64,000 nucleotides of DNA from an uncultured Butyrivibrio sp. (GTDB lineage Bacteria; Bacillota; Clostridia; Lachnospirales; Lachnospiraceae): contig CAMNEA010000003.1 in the NCBI GenBank assembly GCA_946536145.1, positions 31,553 through 95,552 on the forward strand, read 5' to 3'. The stretch's first letter is position 1. Each line of letters opens with the position of its first letter. The notes under the pieces are model-generated. The model was not told the DNA's origin. It worked only from the letters and a program-made list of their open reading frames with translations, and did no database searches. Below are positions 28,641-37,196 of this stretch, piece after piece. The position numbers and the translations under genes are program-made.

Positions 28641-30151
28641 AAAGAACAAGGCTTACTGAAAAGGCAGTTGCAATAACTGCGGCGATAGGAAGCGTTCTTA
28701 TCATGGTAACGGTAATCGCCAATACTTATTGGGCCTCCAGACAGGCTGTTTCGTCTACAAATCAGGCTGTGTCGGCTGTAAGTGCTTTTTATCTTGAGTC
28801 AATGGCAGACAGACGCTCGAAGACGATCACAAACCTTATCAACAATAATTTTGATTACATGAAAAAGGCCGTAGGAGTCATCGATGAGGAAGAGATAGAA
28901 TCGCAGGAGGAACTAAGGGCGGCTATCGGAAGGATGAAGAATATCCTGTCTCTTAACCGCTTTGCCCTTGTAGATGAGGATGACATAGTTTATACGCAGT
29001 ATACCACATATACCGGTCGCAGCAGACATGCTTTCCTTTCGAAGAAGACTCTGGATGACAAGATGATAAGCACTGTTTTCCGCTACGGCTCATCCAAGGA
29101 ACTGTGTCTTGCAATCCCGATAGATATAAAGATAATGGGCAAACAGTTTAAAGCATGTTTTGTTCAGATAGATATAAACGATATAGTTGACCTGCTTGCT
29201 TTTGATGATCAGGGAAGTACACATTTTGCGCTGTATTCCGCAAATGGTGGCAACCTGTCGGAAACAGAGCTGGGCACGCTTATCGGAACCCAGAATATTT
29301 TTGATGCCACAAAGGGGAATGTTTCCGAAGAAGAATGGAATTCGTTTCGTGATGACTTTGCAAGTCAAAAAAATGGAACACTTACTTTTACGATAAATGA
29401 TGTAGTGGATACTATATGCTATCAGCCTGTGCCTGACACAGGATGGGAGCTGGTAGTAATGATCCGCGGGAGCGTTATTCAGGATCAGATCCGGGAGATC
29501 AGTGAAAAGAGCCTTGCTGCCAATCATATGCAGATAGCATTCCTGCTCGTAGTAGCCTCTCTGTTCGCGGCAATAATGTTTTACATGATAAGACGTGTCG
29601 CCAAAGAAAAACTGGATGAAGAAAAAGAAAACAGCAAAGTCTTCAAGAGTATGGCAAATACTGATTCGCTGACAGGAGTCAGAAACAAACATGCCTACAT
29701 GGAGATGGAATCCCAGATTAACACCAGGATTCGGGAAGAAAATGTTGATAAGCTGGCGCTTGTAGTATGCGATATAAACGGCCTTAAATATGTCAATGAC
29801 ACAAAGGGACATGCTGCCGGTGATAAGCTTATCAGGGATGCGAGTGCACTTATATGCGATTTTTTCAATCATGGTTCGGTTTTCAGAACCGGCGGTGATG
29901 AGTTTGTGGTTGTTTTGCAGGGAAAAGGATACGATACCAAAGATGAAGTGATTGCCGACTTTAACAGGACGGTAGAAGAAAATATCAGGAAAAATGAGGT
30001 TGTCATCTCTATCGGCTATTCAGCGATCAAGCCTGAAGATGAGCAGCTGCATGATTTATTCGAACGGGCAGATCGTATGATGTATGAACGCAAGAAGGAA
30101 TTAAAGAGCATGGGAGCCAAAACAAGAGAATTTTATGAGGCCGGATCATAA
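28637..30151 (+). CDS. Membrane diguanylate cyclase with extracytoplasmic sensor
   Basis: A 504-aa protein: membrane segment 1 near aa 12-30, an outside domain of about 260 aa that looks like a double Cache fold, membrane segment 2 near aa 297-318 (IAFLLVVASLFAAIMFYMI), and a GGDEF domain from about aa 340 (MANTDSLTGVRNKHAY). The active-site loop is an exact GGDEF in FRTGGDEFVVVL near aa 418-422, so it should make cyclic di-GMP. No RxxD inhibitory site is seen five residues before it. It is coupled by a 4-nt overlap to the binding protein, which probably docks on the outside domain. Confidence 0.92.
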   Translation: MKRTRLTEKAVAITAAIGSVLIMVTVIANTYWASRQAVSSTNQAVSAVSAFYLESMADRRSKTITNLINNNFDYMKKAVGVIDEEEIESQEELRAAIGRMKNILSLNRFALVDEDDIVYTQYTTYTGRSRHAFLSKKTLDDKMISTVFRYGSSKELCLAIPIDIKIMGKQFKACFVQIDINDIVDLLAFDDQGSTHFALYSANGGNLSETELGTLIGTQNIFDATKGNVSEEEWNSFRDDFASQKNGTLTFTINDVVDTICYQPVPDTGWELVVMIRGSVIQDQIREISEKSLAANHMQIAFLLVVASLFAAIMFYMIRRVAKEKLDEEKENSKVFKSMANTDSLTGVRNKHAYMEMESQINTRIREENVDKLALVVCDINGLKYVNDTKGHAAGDKLIRDASALICDFFNHGSVFRTGGDEFVVVLQGKGYDTKDEVIADFNRTVEENIRKNEVVISIGYSAIKPEDEQLHDLFERADRMMYERKKELKSMGAKTREFYEAGS

Positions 30152-30155
30152 CAGT

Positions 30156-30183
30156 AAGCCCGCTGCAAAAAGCAGCGGGCTTT
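30156..30183 (+). terminator. Terminator between the GGDEF gene and yjfB
   Basis: AAGCCCGCTGC / GCAGCGGGCTT, an 11-bp stem with an AAAAA loop, between two convergent genes; only a short TTT follows. Confidence 0.75.
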
Positions 30184-30197
30184 GATGTTGATGGCTG

Positions 30198-30386
30198 TCA
30201 GATCCTGATATCGATGTTCGAGCCAATGTCGGGATTAACTGACAATTCGGCTGAAGCGTCCAGGGTAGCTATCATGGCGGCGCCATTCTGCTCCATAGTA
30301 TCAAGGCTCTTGGAGAGCATCGCTATTCCGACATCGTTCAGTATGCGATTCTGAGATAATGCCATCGATAAAGCGGGAATATCCAT
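30198..30386 (-). CDS. YjfB-family putative motility protein
   Basis: A 62-aa protein starting MDIPALSMALSQNRILNDVG and containing GIAMLSKSLDTMEQNGAAMI, the pattern of the YjfB family found in flagellated Firmicutes. Its role in motility is suggested by co-occurrence only. I chose the ATG at 30386 because AAGGAGG lies at ideal spacing; the track's GTG adds two residues. A SigD-like promoter sits upstream. Confidence 0.85.
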   Translation of the reverse strand: MDIPALSMALSQNRILNDVGIAMLSKSLDTMEQNGAAMIATLDASAELSVNPDIGSNIDIRI

Positions 30387-30427
30387 AGGCACCTCCTTGT
30401 GTATGAATATACTTTATCTTATCTTAT

Positions 30428-30454
30428 ATATCGGTCTGTCACCTTAAAAAGTTA
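30428..30454 (-). promoter_or_regulatory. SigD (flagellar sigma)-type promoter for yjfB
   Basis: On the minus strand TAAC, exactly 15 nt, then ACCGATAT. The SigD consensus is TAAA-N15-GCCGATAA/T. The position, about 40 nt before the ATG, fits. Confidence 0.7.
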
Positions 30455-30652
30455 TAGGATTGAAAAAACTATTATGGCAAAAATAAAGCTGGCTTTTTGT
30501 TACTTTTTACTAGCAGATTTTTAAAAATATACAAAAAACACCCATGAAAAACTAGATTTTATTGTGTATATGTATTAAAATGAAAAATAAGTGTTTTGGA
30601 AACGAATACTAGAAATGTTATGCACAACACGTAGTGCAGGAAAGCGTGGAGA

Positions 30653-31735
30653 ATGATTTCAAACCAGATTTTGCAGAACACAATAGACGGGCTGAAGAAT
30701 ATTGCACATGTGGATCTGTGCGTGCTCGATATTGACGGTAAAGAGGTTGCATCCACTACCGGGGATATCGGGAATGTATCTGCTTCCGCCAGAGATTTTG
30801 TCGAGTCCCCTGCTGACTCACAGGAGATACAGGGCTATCAGTATTTCAAGATTTATGATGAGCAGCAGCTTGAGTATATTCTGATCTGCACGGGAAGCGG
30901 CGACAACGTATATATGCTTGGCAAGATGATCGCCTATCAGATCCAGAGTCTCCTTGTCGCCTACAAAGAACGCTTTGATAAGGACAACTTCATCAAGAAC
31001 CTGCTTCTTGACAATCTGCTTCTGGTGGATATATATTCCAGAGCCAAGAAACTCCATATCCAGAGTGATGCCAGGAGAGTTGCGATGATAATCGAGTGCT
31101 CGGCCAGCCGTGACAGCAACGCCCTTGAGATCACGAGGACATGTGTGGGCAACGGCCTTGATTTTGTAACTGAAGTAGATGAGGACAATGTCATTGTTGT
31201 CAAGGATGTGAGCGACATCAATAAGCCTTCAGAGATATCAAAGGCGGCAGAAGATATACTCGCAGGACTTGAGAAGGAAGGCCTTAGCGATGTCAGGATT
31301 GCCTATGGTACAGTGGTCGGCGAGATCAAGGAAGTCAGCCGGTCCTACAAAGAGGCCAAGATGGCTCTTGATGTAGGCAAGATCTTTTTTGATGAGAGGA
31401 AGGTTATCTGCTACAGCGAGCTGGGAATAGGAAGGCTTATTTATCAGCTCCCGATCCCGCTTTGCAAAATGTTTATAAAGGAGATCTTCGGAGGCAGAAA
31501 TCCTGATGAATTCGATCAGGAGACCCTCACGACAATTGATAAGTTCTTCGAAAATTCACTGAATGTATCAGAGACCTCAAGGCAGCTCTTTATCCACAGG
31601 AACACACTTGTGTACAGGCTTGACAAGCTTCAAAAGAGCACCGGTCTCGACCTGAGAGTCTTTGACGACGCAATTACTTTTAAAATTGCGCTTATGGTTG
31701 TAAGATATATGAAGTATATGGAAAGATTTGTGTGA
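30653..31735 (+). CDS. PucR/CdaR-type transcriptional regulator
   Basis: A 360-aa protein. The C-terminus has the PucR-type helix-turn-helix (NVSETSRQLFIHRNTLVYRL, then DKLQKSTGLDLRVFDDAI). The middle part (about aa 120-270, with VRIAYGTVVGEIKEVSRSYKEAKMA) matches the GGDEF-like domain of CdaR regulators. The N-terminal part (LKNIAHVDLCVLDIDGKEVAS) resembles the CdaR ligand-sensing domain for sugar diacids. The effector is unknown. GGAAAGCGTGGAG precedes the ATG. The 260-bp gap upstream holds the yjfB promoter and no further gene that I can see. Confidence 0.85.
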   Translation: MISNQILQNTIDGLKNIAHVDLCVLDIDGKEVASTTGDIGNVSASARDFVESPADSQEIQGYQYFKIYDEQQLEYILICTGSGDNVYMLGKMIAYQIQSLLVAYKERFDKDNFIKNLLLDNLLLVDIYSRAKKLHIQSDARRVAMIIECSASRDSNALEITRTCVGNGLDFVTEVDEDNVIVVKDVSDINKPSEISKAAEDILAGLEKEGLSDVRIAYGTVVGEIKEVSRSYKEAKMALDVGKIFFDERKVICYSELGIGRLIYQLPIPLCKMFIKEIFGGRNPDEFDQETLTTIDKFFENSLNVSETSRQLFIHRNTLVYRLDKLQKSTGLDLRVFDDAITFKIALMVVRYMKYMERFV

Positions 31736-31739
31736 TATA

Positions 31740-31797
31740 GGTTTGCAAAGTCACAAAGTGCTGTGCTTGCACAAAGCACTTTGTGACCTTGCAAACC
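31740..31797. repeat. Long inverted repeat after the regulator gene
   Basis: Arms of 23 nt (GGTTTGCAAAGTCACAAAGT... and its complement) match with one mismatch around a 12-nt loop that itself contains GTGCTTGCAC. It may act as a terminator, though no T-run follows. Confidence 0.8.
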
Positions 31798-31816
31798 GAA
31801 CAGACATGAGGAAGTA

Positions 31817-32110
31817 GCACGATAGTGCGGATTCCGAATGGATGTAGGATTGCGAGAGCGAAGCGAAGCAATCCGTATATCACACAATAAAGTAGAGAGG
31901 TGGAATACAGACGCCGCAAGGCGTCGCGGCACGATAGTGCGGATTCCGAATGGATGTAGGATTGCGAGAGCAAAGCGGAGCAATCCGTATATCACACAAA
32001 AAGTAAAGAGGTGGAATACAGACGCCGCAAGGCGTCGCAGCACGATAGTGCGGATTCCGAGTGGAAGCAGCAGAGCGTATTTCGAGTTCAATCCGTATAT
32101 CACATTGATT
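31817..32110. repeat. Tandem array of about 112-bp hairpin-rich units before ftsE
   Basis: Units begin at 31817, 31929 and 32040, each with GCACGATAGTGCGGATTCCG. Units 1 and 2 are nearly identical; unit 3 diverges after its first 20 bases but ends with the same CAATCCGTATATCACA. Each full unit holds three small stems: GCAC-GATA-GTGC, GGATTGC...GCAATCC, and GACGCC-GCAA-GGCGTC with a GNRA loop. Minus-strand ORFs here are repeat by-products. No gene is seen between 31736 and 32134. Confidence 0.9.
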
Positions 32111-32134
32111 TAGTTTTGACAATAAGGGGAGTTT

Positions 32135-32875
32135 ATGGAAAGAGGATACAGAAAAAGAAGACCGGGCAGGCAGATACCAAGTGATGAAGTTATCACGATG
32201 GAGAATGTGAGTAAGTCATACTCCACAGGTGCACCTGCCTTAAATGGTGTTAATCTCCACATTAAGAGGGGAGAATTTGTTTTTATTGTAGGCGACAGCG
32301 GATCCGGTAAGTCCACACTTATCAAGCTGCTGCTTAGGGAACTTGTTCCGACTGACGGAGAGATCACCGTACTTGGATATAATCTCAAGAAGATAAGACA
32401 CAGCAAGATCCCGAAGTTCAGAAGAAATCTTGGAATCGTGTTCCAGGATTTCAGACTTTTAAAGGACAGGAATGTCTATGAGAATGTGGCCTTTGCACAG
32501 AGGATCGTGCAGACGCCCACAAGGGAGATCAAGCGCAACGTTCCATCGATACTTGCCACCGTCAATCTGGCAGGCAAGTACAAGAATAAGATCAACCAGC
32601 TCTCAGGTGGCGAGCAGCAGAGGGTAGCCCTCGCGAGAGCGCTGGTCAACAAGCCCGCAATCCTTTTGGCAGATGAGCCTACAGGTAATCTTGATCCGAA
32701 CAATTCATGGGAGATCATGAAACTCATGGAACAGATCAATGAGAATGGAACAACGGTCATTGTGGTAACTCACAACAGAGAGATCGTTAATGCGATGAAG
32801 AAGAGAGTTATCACCATGAAAAAGGGCGTCATTATAGAGGACGAGGAAGAGGGTATGTACATCGATGAGGATTAA
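32135..32875 (+). CDS. ftsE: Cell-division ABC ATPase FtsE
   Basis: A 246-aa ABC ATPase that with FtsX drives peptidoglycan hydrolases at the septum. Walker A GDSGSGKSTLIK, signature LSGGEQQRVALARAL and Walker B ILLADEPTGNLDP are all clear. It has about 20 extra basic residues before the usual ITMENVSKSY start, supported by AGGGGAG at the ATG. It overlaps ftsX by 11 nt. Confidence 0.96.
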   Translation: MERGYRKRRPGRQIPSDEVITMENVSKSYSTGAPALNGVNLHIKRGEFVFIVGDSGSGKSTLIKLLLRELVPTDGEITVLGYNLKKIRHSKIPKFRRNLGIVFQDFRLLKDRNVYENVAFAQRIVQTPTREIKRNVPSILATVNLAGKYKNKINQLSGGEQQRVALARALVNKPAILLADEPTGNLDPNNSWEIMKLMEQINENGTTVIVVTHNREIVNAMKKRVITMKKGVIIEDEEEGMYIDED

Positions 32876-33761
32876 TAGTTTCTTTTACACTATAGGACAG
32901 GGATTCAAGAATCTTGGCAGAAACAAGTGGTATACGCTGGCTTCAATAGCTACCATAACAGCATGTCTTTTCCTGTTCGGACTTTTTTATGCGATAATCA
33001 CCAATTTCCAGAATGTGGTCAAGACCGCCGAGGAAGGTGTATCGGTAACGGTTTTCTTTAATGAGGGGACAAGCGAGGAACAGATTCTTGCGGTTAAGAG
33101 TGATCTTGAGAAGAGATCGGAGGTCAGGGAGATTGAGTATATATCTGCTGACCAGGCATGGGAAGGCTTCAAGGAGGAGTATCTTGGAGAATATGCCGAT
33201 GGATTTACGGAGAATCCGCTGGCAGATTCTGCCAACCTTCAGATTTACTTAAATGATGTATCCATGCAGGCTGCGCTTGTAACATATATCGAGTCTGTGG
33301 ATGTTGTCAGAGAGGTCAACAGATCGGAAGTGACTGCTACTACGCTGAGCGGATTAAATCTTCTTATAGCTTACGTGTCTGCCGGAATTATCATGATCCT
33401 TTTGCTGGTATCGGTTTTCCTCATCAGCAATACGGTTACCATGGGAATCTCAGTGCGCAAGGACGAGATCAATATCATGAAATATATCGGAGCTACCGAC
33501 TTTTTTGTAAGGGCACCGTTTGTTGTGGAAGGTATTCTCATAGGCCTAATCGGATCGATAATCCCTCTGGTCATCATATACTTTGTGTATACACATGTCA
33601 TAACCTATGTGGCATCAAGGTTTACAATGCTCTCATCACTTCTCAACTTCCTTCCCGTTGAGACAATTTACAATAATCTTATCCCGATATCTCTCCTTAT
33701 CGGTATCGGAATCGGTTTCTTTGGTAGCTTTATAACTGTAAGGAAGCATCTTCACGTATAA
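32865..33761 (+). CDS. ftsX: Cell-division protein FtsX
   Basis: A 298-aa membrane protein with one N-terminal membrane segment, an outside loop (about aa 45-170) and three C-terminal segments, the FtsX layout. The first segment (YTLASIATITACLFLFGLFY) and the motif VRKDEINIMKYIGATDFFVR fit. Its stop directly abuts the M23 gene, the hydrolase it probably controls. Confidence 0.95.
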   Translation: MRINSFFYTIGQGFKNLGRNKWYTLASIATITACLFLFGLFYAIITNFQNVVKTAEEGVSVTVFFNEGTSEEQILAVKSDLEKRSEVREIEYISADQAWEGFKEEYLGEYADGFTENPLADSANLQIYLNDVSMQAALVTYIESVDVVREVNRSEVTATTLSGLNLLIAYVSAGIIMILLLVSVFLISNTVTMGISVRKDEINIMKYIGATDFFVRAPFVVEGILIGLIGSIIPLVIIYFVYTHVITYVASRFTMLSSLLNFLPVETIYNNLIPISLLIGIGIGFFGSFITVRKHLHV

Positions 33762-34985
33762 ATGAACAGACTTTTTACAAAAAAATTTAAGAGAATAGTG
33801 GGAATAGTTCTGATTATCCTGATGGTTGCGGCGCTGTTTGCTTCATGCTCTGTTACCACAGAAGCGGCTGTTACCGAGGAATCGATAAAGGCTAAGGAGA
33901 ACCAGATCAGTAAGGCCAAGAAAGAGAGGGATACTCTCTCAAGCGCCAAGACTGATCTGGAGAAGGTAAAAAAGCAGCTCGAGGCCAGCAAATCAGACCT
34001 GAATAACTACATAACCAAACTGGACGGGGAACTGACGGACATTCAGTCAAAAATTGATGAGCTTAACGATCAGATAACAGAGAAAGAACACGAGATCGAG
34101 ACTACGACGGCAGAGCTTATCGAGGCTGAAGAGATTCAGAAGGCCCAGTATGAGGCTATGAAAAAGCGTATCAAATTCATGTATGAACGTGGTGATACGC
34201 TTTATTTTGAGATGCTTTTACAATCAGGAAGCTTTTCGGACATACTCAATAAAGCCGAATACATTGAGAAGCTCTCAGGTTATGACAGGAACAAACTCAA
34301 CGAATATATCGCGACCACCGAGCTCATCAAGCTGACCAAGGAGGCTCTGGAGGAGGAAAAGAAGACTCTTGATTCCGCCAAAAAGGCCAAAGAGGAAGAG
34401 GAAAAGAATCTTCAGGCTCTGCTGTCGGAGAAGAACAGGGAGCTGACGGTTGTGGCATCCGATATCACAAACAAAGAGGCAGCAATAGCAGAGTATGAGG
34501 CAGAGATAAAGGCTGAAAACGCCGCGATCGCTGCTCTTGAAAAAGAAGTTGCTGCGGACAAGGCTGAGCTTGCAAGCAGATATGTATATGACGGCGGCAT
34601 GTTTACCTGGCCGTGTCCAAGCTATAAGAGGATCTCGGATAACTTTGGTATGAGAATGCATCCGACACTCGGGATACAGAAGATGCACAACGGGATAGAC
34701 CTTGCGGCAGCTTCGGGATCTGCCATCCTTGCAGCTTATAATGGCACAGTTGTCGCTGCTGATTACAACTCAACGATGGGCAATTATATAATGATCAACC
34801 ATGGAGGCGGACTTTACACTATTTATATGCATTGCTCGGCTATAAGCGTATCAAGGGGACAGGATGTCACTGCGGGCACCAAAATCGGCGCGGTGGGCTC
34901 TACAGGAAGATCTACGGGACCGCATCTGCACTTTGGTGTCAGACTTAACGGGAACTATGTCAGTCCCTGGAACTATCTTAAATAA
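33762..34985 (+). CDS. M23 peptidase with coiled coil, EnvC/PcsB-like partner of FtsEX
   Basis: A 407-aa exported murein hydrolase or activator. The N-terminus is a signal or lipoprotein signal (LMVAALFASCS, an imperfect lipobox). About aa 40-280 is long coiled coil rich in Lys/Glu/Ala. The C-terminal M23 domain has HNGIDLAAASG near aa 308 and HLHFG near aa 388, so the zinc ligands are kept and it should be active. ATG follows the ftsX stop without a gap. This FtsEX-hydrolase order matches known septal splitting systems. Confidence 0.93.
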   Translation: MNRLFTKKFKRIVGIVLIILMVAALFASCSVTTEAAVTEESIKAKENQISKAKKERDTLSSAKTDLEKVKKQLEASKSDLNNYITKLDGELTDIQSKIDELNDQITEKEHEIETTTAELIEAEEIQKAQYEAMKKRIKFMYERGDTLYFEMLLQSGSFSDILNKAEYIEKLSGYDRNKLNEYIATTELIKLTKEALEEEKKTLDSAKKAKEEEEKNLQALLSEKNRELTVVASDITNKEAAIAEYEAEIKAENAAIAALEKEVAADKAELASRYVYDGGMFTWPCPSYKRISDNFGMRMHPTLGIQKMHNGIDLAAASGSAILAAYNGTVVAADYNSTMGNYIMINHGGGLYTIYMHCSAISVSRGQDVTAGTKIGAVGSTGRSTGPHLHFGVRLNGNYVSPWNYLK

Positions 34986-34999
34986 CAAGGGAGCTAAAA

Positions 35000-36283
35000 G
35001 TGGATTACAATACAAATTTTATTGTTGACGAAGAATCTGTAAAAGAGTCGAAGCGCAAACTCCGGCAGAGATTTGTCGCGGGGATCCTCACAGGGGCGCT
35101 TATCTCTTCGTTTGTGATCATGGCGGTATTTATTTTCGCAAGGCCGGCCATGGGTCTTGCTCCGGCGCTCAACCAGGTTCAGAATTCTTCAGGGGATGAG
35201 CTTTTAAACGAAACGACTGTCAATAAGATCCATTCGCTGGAGGATGTGATCGATACATATTTCTATCAGACAGATGTGGACAAGCTCAAAGAGGCTGACG
35301 GGATCTACAGAGGACTCATGGATTCGCTCGAGGACCCATACTCGGTGTATTACACTGAGGAAGAGCTTGACGATCTGCTCAACGATACTGCCGGTATCTA
35401 TTACGGCATAGGAGCATACGTGAGTATCGACACGGAAATGAACATGCCGAGGATCTCAGGTGTAATGCCGGGAACACCCGCAGAGAGGGCGGCTCTTCAG
35501 ACCGATGACATTATTTACGAAGTAGACGGGGAGTCAACTTCAGGACTTGAGCTTGAGGAGGTTGTTTCCAAGATCAAAGGACCGGAAGGAACAACGGTTC
35601 ATATTACGATCCTCAGAGGATCAAAGCGCGAGGAGATAAGTGTCGACGTAGAGAGATCTGCAGTCGAGGTTCCTACAGTCACAACCAAGTTCCTCGGAGA
35701 CGACGAGGAGATAGGATATCTTCAGATAACAGAGTTTGACGAGATAACCACGCAGCAGTTTGAAAAGGGGATGGCGGATCTGAGGCAGAAGGATATAAAG
35801 GGACTGATCCTCGATCTTAGAAGCAATCCCGGCGGAAGCCTTCAGGCGGTTTGCGACATCGCAAGACAGCTCCTTCCGGCAGGCAATATCGTATACACAA
35901 TCGACAGAGATGGCAACAGGGAGGACTATACGTGCGATGGCAAGAATGAGATTGATATCCCTGTTGTTGTACTGGTGAACCAGTATTCGGCAAGCGCATC
36001 CGAGATTCTTTCAGGTGCTCTCAAGGACTACGGCATTGCAAAGCTTGTCGGGGTAAAGACCTACGGAAAGGGAATAGTTCAGAGAATATTTGATCTGAAG
36101 GACGGCACTGCTGTCAAACTGACCGTAAGCACATACTACACGCCAAACGGCACCAATATCCATGGAATAGGTATTGAGCCGGATGTCGAGATTGAATTCG
36201 ACGCTGACGCCTATGCGGAGGACAAGACAGACAACCAGCTTGAGAAGGCTGTGGAAGTAATGAGAGACATGCTTGACAATTAA
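35000..36283 (+). CDS. C-terminal processing peptidase CtpA (S41)
   Basis: A 427-aa protein: a membrane anchor near aa 28-50, a PDZ domain (about aa 135-215, MPGTPAERAALQTDDIIYEV) and the S41 protease domain. The catalytic Ser lies in NQYSASASE and the Lys in KTYGKGIVQ. The start is GTG at 35000 after AAGGGAGC. In other Firmicutes such enzymes process cell-wall hydrolases, so proximity to the M23 gene is suggestive. Confidence 0.95.
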   Translation: MDYNTNFIVDEESVKESKRKLRQRFVAGILTGALISSFVIMAVFIFARPAMGLAPALNQVQNSSGDELLNETTVNKIHSLEDVIDTYFYQTDVDKLKEADGIYRGLMDSLEDPYSVYYTEEELDDLLNDTAGIYYGIGAYVSIDTEMNMPRISGVMPGTPAERAALQTDDIIYEVDGESTSGLELEEVVSKIKGPEGTTVHITILRGSKREEISVDVERSAVEVPTVTTKFLGDDEEIGYLQITEFDEITTQQFEKGMADLRQKDIKGLILDLRSNPGGSLQAVCDIARQLLPAGNIVYTIDRDGNREDYTCDGKNEIDIPVVVLVNQYSASASEILSGALKDYGIAKLVGVKTYGKGIVQRIFDLKDGTAVKLTVSTYYTPNGTNIHGIGIEPDVEIEFDADAYAEDKTDNQLEKAVEVMRDMLDN

Positions 36284-36305
36284 ATTGTAAAAGTGTAATA
36301 TACGA

Positions 36306-36340
36306 GACTGTGTCATAAATCTGTGACACAGTCTTTTTTT
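36306..36340 (+). terminator. Terminator of the ftsEX-M23-ctpA operon
   Basis: GACTGTGTCA / TGACACAGTC with an 8-nt loop, then TTTTTTT. Confidence 0.92.
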
Positions 36341-36399
36341 GTAATAATAATTCTTTTTACTATGGCCATGTTCGGCCACTTATTTCAGGAGAAAAACAA

Positions 36400-37182
36400 A
36401 TGGAAGTTAAGGCATGTATTTTTACTGACGCAGGGAAAGTGCGCAGGATCAATCAGGACGCCACTATGATAAAAGTGGCCAACACAAAGAGATACGGCAG
36501 GATTTCTTTTGCCTGCGTATGCGATGGAATGGGAGGTCTTCAAAGGGGTGAGGTTGCCAGCTGCAAAGCTGTCAGAGCTCTGGAAAACTGGTTTATGGAG
36601 GAGCTGCCGCTTATGCAGAACCTTGACGAAGAGGAGCTTTGGAAGGCAGCAGAGACATCGCTAAAGAGGCTGATGGTAAGGACAGGTGCAGAGATACGAA
36701 GGTACGGAAAGCACAGAGGAATAAGGCTTGGAACTACGGTGGCGGCTTTTTTGCAGATAGGAATGAGCTATATGACACTGAACATCGGAGATTCTAGGAT
36801 ATATCTTATTGAGAGCGACGGTGTGGTACCACTTACCAGGGATCAGAGCGTGATACAGGACAAGATTGACAAAGGACTTATTTCAAGTGAGGAAGCCCAA
36901 AAAGATCCCGAGAGGAATGTCCTTTTGCAGTGTGTCGGCATACAGCCCGGGGCAGATCCGCAGGTAGGACACGGCACACTCAAAAAGAACGCGACGGTTC
37001 TTGTCTGCAGCGACGGGTTCTGGCGAACTGTTGCCAAAGAGGAGATGCATGACAAACTCTGCCCGCAGATGTGTGTTACCAGTGACGACATGCTGGAAGA
37101 ATGCAGGAAACTGGCAATGCTTGCCTGGAAGAGAAAGGAAGAGGACAACATCTCTGTGGCTGCGATGTGTCTTGAGATGTGA
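36400..37182 (+). CDS. PP2C-type Ser/Thr protein phosphatase
   Basis: A 260-aa PPM/PP2C phosphatase. The metal-binding motifs are intact: VRRINQDATM, CVCDGMGGLQRGEVAS, LNIGDSRIYL, VCSDGFWRTV and EDNISVAAM. It overlaps the kinase reading frame region and is 14 bp before the kinase start, so the two form the usual kinase/phosphatase pair. CAGGAG precedes the ATG. Confidence 0.93.
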   Translation: MEVKACIFTDAGKVRRINQDATMIKVANTKRYGRISFACVCDGMGGLQRGEVASCKAVRALENWFMEELPLMQNLDEEELWKAAETSLKRLMVRTGAEIRRYGKHRGIRLGTTVAAFLQIGMSYMTLNIGDSRIYLIESDGVVPLTRDQSVIQDKIDKGLISSEEAQKDPERNVLLQCVGIQPGADPQVGHGTLKKNATVLVCSDGFWRTVAKEEMHDKLCPQMCVTSDDMLEECRKLAMLAWKRKEEDNISVAAMCLEM

Positions 37183-37196
37183 AAAGGACCGGTGAT

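Noticed and set aside
31630-32103. 157-aa minus-strand ORF across the 112-bp repeats
   Set aside because: Its repeated peptide mirrors the DNA repeat, no start signal, and it overlaps the end of the PucR-type gene.
31817-32110. 112-bp array as a CRISPR
   Set aside because: Units are contiguous without variable spacers of uniform length; no cas genes.
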